The notes under the pieces were generated by a model that was given only the letters and a program-made list of their open reading frames with translations, did not search any database and was not told the origin of the DNA. The translations under genes and the position numbers were made by a program. From Parasponia andersonii (taxonomy: Eukaryota > Streptophyta > Magnoliopsida > Rosales > Cannabaceae), in contig JXTB01000017.1 in the NCBI GenBank assembly GCA_002914805.1, positions 36,289 to 100,288 on the forward strand: 64,000 nt of DNA. The letters are read 5' to 3'. The stretch's first letter is position 1; each line of letters begins with the position of its first letter. Below, piece by piece: positions 59,401 to 64,000 of the stretch.

Positions 59401-60028
59401 CTTATTTTGAGTCTTGACCAACTTTCCTTGTCCACCGAACATGGTGGCTCTCTCTCCTGTCATTAAAACTAGTTCATTCCTAACACTAGTTTAGACAAAA
59501 TCTAAGATCCTTATCGCCTAATCTAAGTCAATTTATAATTCACAAAAATAATATAATTATCACCATTTTATGTGGGGTACTGTGTTCACACAAATGAAAT
59601 GCATCATCCTTTCTTATTCTAAATTTGTTTCCCCCTCTAATAAATTATTGTCATAAACAACTAAATTTGGTGAGACTATGAATGCTTAAGTTTTTCTTGA
59701 ATGCTCAAAATAATTCACTAAAGTCACTCGAATCACATTTTTTTTTTTTTTTTTTTAATTTTTAAAAACGTGGTGTAGACCGCGTAGCAGGACAAAGTGG
59801 CATGAGAATTATATGTAACATCTGGCAGTGTACAACCGTAAGAATTCAGATATAGAAAAATAGAAAAAGTCTATAAAGAAAAGAATAGAAAAAGAAGAGA
59901 AAACATCGCGTGTAGCGAAGAGATGAAGAAGCCCATGACTCTAAACCTCTGGTTCTCCATCAAAGACCCAATATTCTGAATTTTAACGAGTTGGGTTTTT
60001 CTCGTCTTGTTCGTCTAGTTTCGAGAAA
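56495..60028. other. SNRNP48 3' flank and intergenic region
   Basis: The SNRNP48 3' UTR starts at 56495; ATGTGGGGTAAGAT at 56592 and TTTGCAGCACC at 56691 could bound a 3' UTR intron. The rest is AT-rich with no recognised gene. The open stretches at 57548-57733 (minus) and 58799-59026 (plus) show no domain. Confidence 0.5.
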
Positions 60029-60527
60029 ATGGCAGAGGTCACAGAGAATGACCCATCATCCATGGTGGCAGAGAAGACTCTGGAACTGAAGAACGAGTTA
60101 CAAAGACTGGTAAAAGCCCTAATAGAAGACGAGGACCACACGGTTGAGGACGAAACTTTCAGGGTATTGAGTTCTTTGAAGTGTTTGAAGTTCAAAAAGT
60201 CTCTCTCTTTCAAATTGGATGATAGTCTTATTGTTCCTAACGAATTTAAATGCCCCATCTCCAAAGAGCTCATGACGGATCCAGTTGTTTTAGCTACAGG
60301 ACTGGTCAGTTTATTTTTTCTCTAATTTTTTTTTCTTTCTTGTTTTAGCTTATTTAGGAATTTCCATGTTCATATTTAATGCCTTTTATATGCATGCAAG
60401 ATACATATATTATATCGTGTTTTTTTTTTCTAGGTTTTCATTTTACATCAATCTTGTTCTGTAATTTTGATGTTGGGATTTCTAAGAATCGTTAGGTTCA
60501 AAATATTTTCTTGTTCTTGCAAAAATA

Positions 60528-60570
<43 letters not shown>

Positions 60571-62398
60571 AAACGTTTCAACTATGTGGATTCCAAATGG
60601 AAACTTTGGATAATTCTTTATGATATGATTCCCTGAAATCTTGCTATACTGTTCTGGAGCTGGGATTTCTGAGAGTTATTAGATTCTAAATATGTTGTTA
60701 TTCTTGCAAGTACTGAAGCTGGCCTGAAATTACTTGGTTAATTATGGATTTGAAATGGATGTGTGTTTGGATAATTCTTTCTAGATGTGATTATTTCGAA
60801 TTTACGGCCACATTTATTGTTTTCCTAAGTGCTATTCTTTATTTGATTCCTCGTAAAGTAAAAATTGTATCCTTGATGCCTTCCTACGCGTAGAGAGAAG
60901 ATTGTGATTGTCACATAATAAAGAAGTTGACTCGTTGAAAAATCCATCTTTCTTAAACTTTAAGGACTAGTTGTTAATGCTGTGGTTCTGAACAGTGGGG
61001 GAAAAGGATTTCTCTGACGAGCGCCTACCTCGGATGTTAGTAGGCTTCCAGCCACGTTGACAGGTGCTGGCCCTGCAAAGTAGATTAGAGAAATCCGCTT
61101 ATTCATTTTATAGCAGTGGTGAAATTTTAATGTGTTAAATCCTTGATGTTCTTGTGGTACAAAAGTAATGCTATGATGGTCTCTGTTTCTCATTTGCCTT
61201 TATCCGAAGTGGCCAATTTTGTTATGCTCGTGTTCTTGGTTTCTTGTTAAGCCTTTGAGTTGAAGAATTATTGGGTTGTGTTTTCAGTTTTAAATCTTTG
61301 TAATGGTTTTAAATGCAGACTTATGATCGGCCATTCATCGAGAGGTGGTTGATTGAAGGCCACAATACATGTCCTCAAACCCGGCAAGTCCTCCCTCATA
61401 CTGTCCTTACCCCTAATCATTTGGTTCAAGAAATGATTTCTCAGTGGTGCACAGAGCATGGAATTGAGCTTCCAAGAACCAGTCAAGATGTGGATGATAA
61501 AGTGATAAGAGCGGTAGACGAAGGATATCTAAATTCTCTTCTTGAGAAGCTATCTTCATCGCTGTCTGATCAGAAAGAAGCAGCAAAAGACATTCGATTA
61601 CTGTCAAAGCGAACTCCATCCATTCGGGAATATTTTGGCAGGTCTACCGAAGCCATTCCCAAATTGCTTAATCCACTAACACCAGGTGATGCCAGCGTTC
61701 ATCCTGATCTGCAAGAAGATCTGATCACGACACTTCTAAATCTCTCTATATATGAAGATAACAAGAAGATAGTTGGGGAGAATCCATTGGCAATCACTCT
61801 GCTTGTTGAATCATTGATTTCTGGAACCACTCAAACCAAAAGTAATGCTGCTGCGGCTCTCTTCACATTATCGAACCTTGATTCCAACAAGCTTATTATC
61901 GGAAACTCTGGTGCTCTTAAATCTTTAATCGACCTTTTAGAGGAGGATGGTCTACAAGTGATAAAGGATGCTGCTAGTGCAATATTCAGCCTCTGTATAT
62001 GTCATGAGAATAAAAGGATGGCCATTAAAGATGGGGCAGTCTCTATGATTGTGAAGAAGATGAAAGAAAATATACTGGTTGGAGAGCTATTGGCCATACT
62101 AGCCTTGCTTTCTGCCCATCAGTTGGCTATCGATGAAATGAACAAGATTAATGTCATGCCTTTGTTGCTTGGCATTATAAGAGAGAGTACATGTGAGAAG
62201 AGCAAGGAAAATGCCATTGCTATAGTCCACACACTCGTTTGCAATGATCGGAAGAAACTAAGGGAAATTAAAGTTGAGGAAGCAAATAATGCCTCTATTT
62301 CCAAACTTTCTCGAACTGGAACCGCACGGGCCAGAAGGAAAGCTATGGCAGTTCTTGAGAGGCTGGATAAAGGTGTTTTCATAACGCATACTGCTTGA
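60029..62398 (+). CDS. PUB9: U-box E3 ubiquitin ligase with ARM repeats, PUB9-like
   Basis: Two exons, 60029-60304 and 61319-62398, joined across a 1014-bp GT-AG intron; predicted 451 aa, close to plant PUB9. Residues about 70-140 form the U-box: PNEFKCPISKELMTDPVVLA, then TYDRPFIERWL, TCPQTRQVLPHTVLTPN and LVQEMISQWC. It recruits ubiquitin-charged E2 without zinc. The rest is a run of armadillo repeats, recognisable from LLNLSIYEDNKKIV, AAAALFTLSNLDSNKLIIG and AASAIFSLCICHENKRMAI, for substrate binding. The intron interrupts the U-box; at the join the protein reads ATGLTYD where related proteins commonly have SGQTYD. The intron holds a long A-run (about 60533-60568). Predicted cytosolic or nuclear; substrate unknown. 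Confidence 0.9.
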
Positions 62399-64000
62399 TA
62401 CTCCAAGTTAGGTTCTGAACCATCCTTTGTGAATATTCATGTCACCACTGACTTTTTCGAGTCCAATTATACGCAACCTATGATAATATGAAGCTATTTA
62501 CCCTCATAGTCGTTTATGATTGGAAAAATACCAGTGGTGATTCTAAAAGTTTTCTTTTGCTATACGAGTTAGTGTGTATAGTCCAATTCCAGTTACCCAA
62601 TCTGTAAAGATTTCTTTCATTCATTCTGCACATAGTTTTGGCCTTTGTGAGGCTTATAGACAAGCATGGTCATTGTATTTTCACTTCTTTTCTCACAAAA
62701 ATCAATAAATAAATACATAATTCGGGTGCTCTAATTTCTGTCTCAATTGCCTTGCCCATCGTTTTCTTTCTCTCTTTTTTTGTTTTTGTTTTTTGGACGG
62801 AAGTTTTCTTCTTTTCCTGACATGTCTAGTTTATATCAGTTGGGGTAGCCTCTTTAAAAAAGCCAACTTATGTTTATTTGGATTATCTTATTGATCATTA
62901 TGGTATTTGAAATTCTTGCCATTTAAGGGGATTCGCTTCTGATCAAGTCCTACTTGAATAACAAGAGTTGTGGGGTCTCATTTGTTACTTTCACCACTAC
63001 CTACCTTTATTAGTGTCGGCAGGCTTATCACTGTATAACATGTTTAACTCAATTACTGTGTCTGGTACGGTAAGATTGGAAGTATTGGATTAAATATTAT
63101 ATTATAAGGTTCTGATAGTGACATTTTTGGACGGTGGGGTAAGAACCTAATAATAATAGTAAAGGAAAAGGGGGAAAATGGCCTAATGTCATGAGAAGTT
63201 CAATTTTATAGTGTCGAATCACATGATGTTTCTACAAATTTGTTAAAATATTTAACACTCTGAAAATGCAGAGGACTACTAAAGTTACATAGAGTATATG
63301 CACATATTTTTCCTACTAATGTTTGGTAAAACCGTAGAAATTCAAATAAATTGAGCACTTATTCTTAAATCTTACTGCAGCACATAGAAACAAACCAGGC
63401 GAAAAAGGGTTAATCCCTCTAAACTATTACTTGTTCTTTTTTTTTTTTTTTAGTTAAAACACTTTGTAAGATGGCCTAGCTTCTGAGAGCAGTCAATTGC
63501 TGCATATAATTTTTCTTTTTAAAAGAAAAATCTAAATGATTCCCAACCAAAAGAGAATTAGGGGAAGTTTCTGCCTTTTGCTGTTTTATTCTATCAAGAC
63601 TTTGCATTAAATAGGGATATATCTCATACCATGAGAATAAATGTATATATCTAGTTTAGTTAGTGACAAATGACAATTAATTGAACTTTATATTTCTTAG
63701 CCATAAATACTTAGACTAAAGTATTTAATATCAGGAGCTACACCTAATACATCCATGAGTTTGACGTTAGCATTGAAAGGACATGGTAACGGCCTATTGT
63801 ACAACATAAAATGCGGTACACCGTAGTCTGAAATGTCCAATTTTCCTCTGTTGAGGATTGGCTTTCGACGGTTGATATCTTGGCTTTTCCAAAGATAACT
63901 TCCAGAATATGTCACCTGTCACTATGTACCACATGCCATATAACCCATGGAACCCATAATTAGTCATTCACTTGTGAACGTCACAACTTATTGTACCCAC
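62399..64000. other. 3' flank of the U-box gene and intergenic region
   Basis: The 3' UTR probably extends to about 62720 (AATAAATAAATAC near 62704). The remainder is AT-rich. One minus-strand open stretch, 63697-63915, is unusually protein-like (KSQDINRRKPILNRGK, FMLYNRPLPCPFN) but matches no family I recognise. Confidence 0.5.

Noticed and set aside
61268-62406. Minus-strand frames over the U-box gene
   Set aside because: Shadows of the PUB9-like coding sequence, whose U-box and ARM motifs are unambiguous.

Overview
The window is nuclear DNA from a flowering plant, most likely a eudicot. It is AT-rich, has intron-bearing genes with GT-AG junctions, and carries many plant LTR retrotransposons. 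I cannot name the species. Four single N's (3400, 5090, 13206, 35359) show it is a draft assembly; two of them sit between perfect direct repeats that look like unmerged contig overlaps.

Layout. 1-11152 is a nest of two degenerate Ty3/gypsy elements on the minus strand: a gag-bearing element with a 2.9-kb LTR inserted in the integrase of an older Tekay/Del-like element. 11153-16400 holds a 5'-truncated LINE RNase H fragment and MITE-like repeats. 16510-50581 is a germin-like protein (GLP) array on the plus strand: three apparently intact two-exon genes (GLP-A1 at 16510, GLP-A2 at 33919, GLP-B3 at 49638) plus one destroyed copy, whose promoter survives at about 28280-28474 and part of whose exon 2 survives at about 33366-33510. 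Promoter and flank similarity indicates an ancestral A+B gene pair duplicated as a block and then separated by transposons: a solo gypsy LTR (18563-21049), a complete degenerate Ty1/copia element (21824-27392), a Tat/Retand-like 3' end with a spliced antisense ORF (28766-about 32500), and a three-level nest (39230-47525).

52400-64000 is a gene-rich flank. A four-exon gene encodes the U11-48K (SNRNP48) subunit of the minor spliceosome (52685-56494) and carries an antisense LINE scrap in intron 2. A two-exon gene encodes a PUB9-like U-box/ARM E3 ubiquitin ligase (60029-62398). These two housekeeping-type genes have no evident functional link with the GLP array. The GLPs would be secreted, manganese-binding cupins acting in the apoplast.

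The strongest structural observations are the exact target-site duplications (AAAGT, TATCT, TATAC, CGGGA) that resolve the nested insertions, an internal inversion plus deletion inside the element at 39930-43975, a dense array of W-box cores in the copia leader, the spliced antisense ORF of the Tat-like remnant, the two-gene block history of the GLP array, and a probable gene-conversion tract in GLP exon 2. I found no CRISPR array, tRNA or rRNA gene, and no clearly new gene system.
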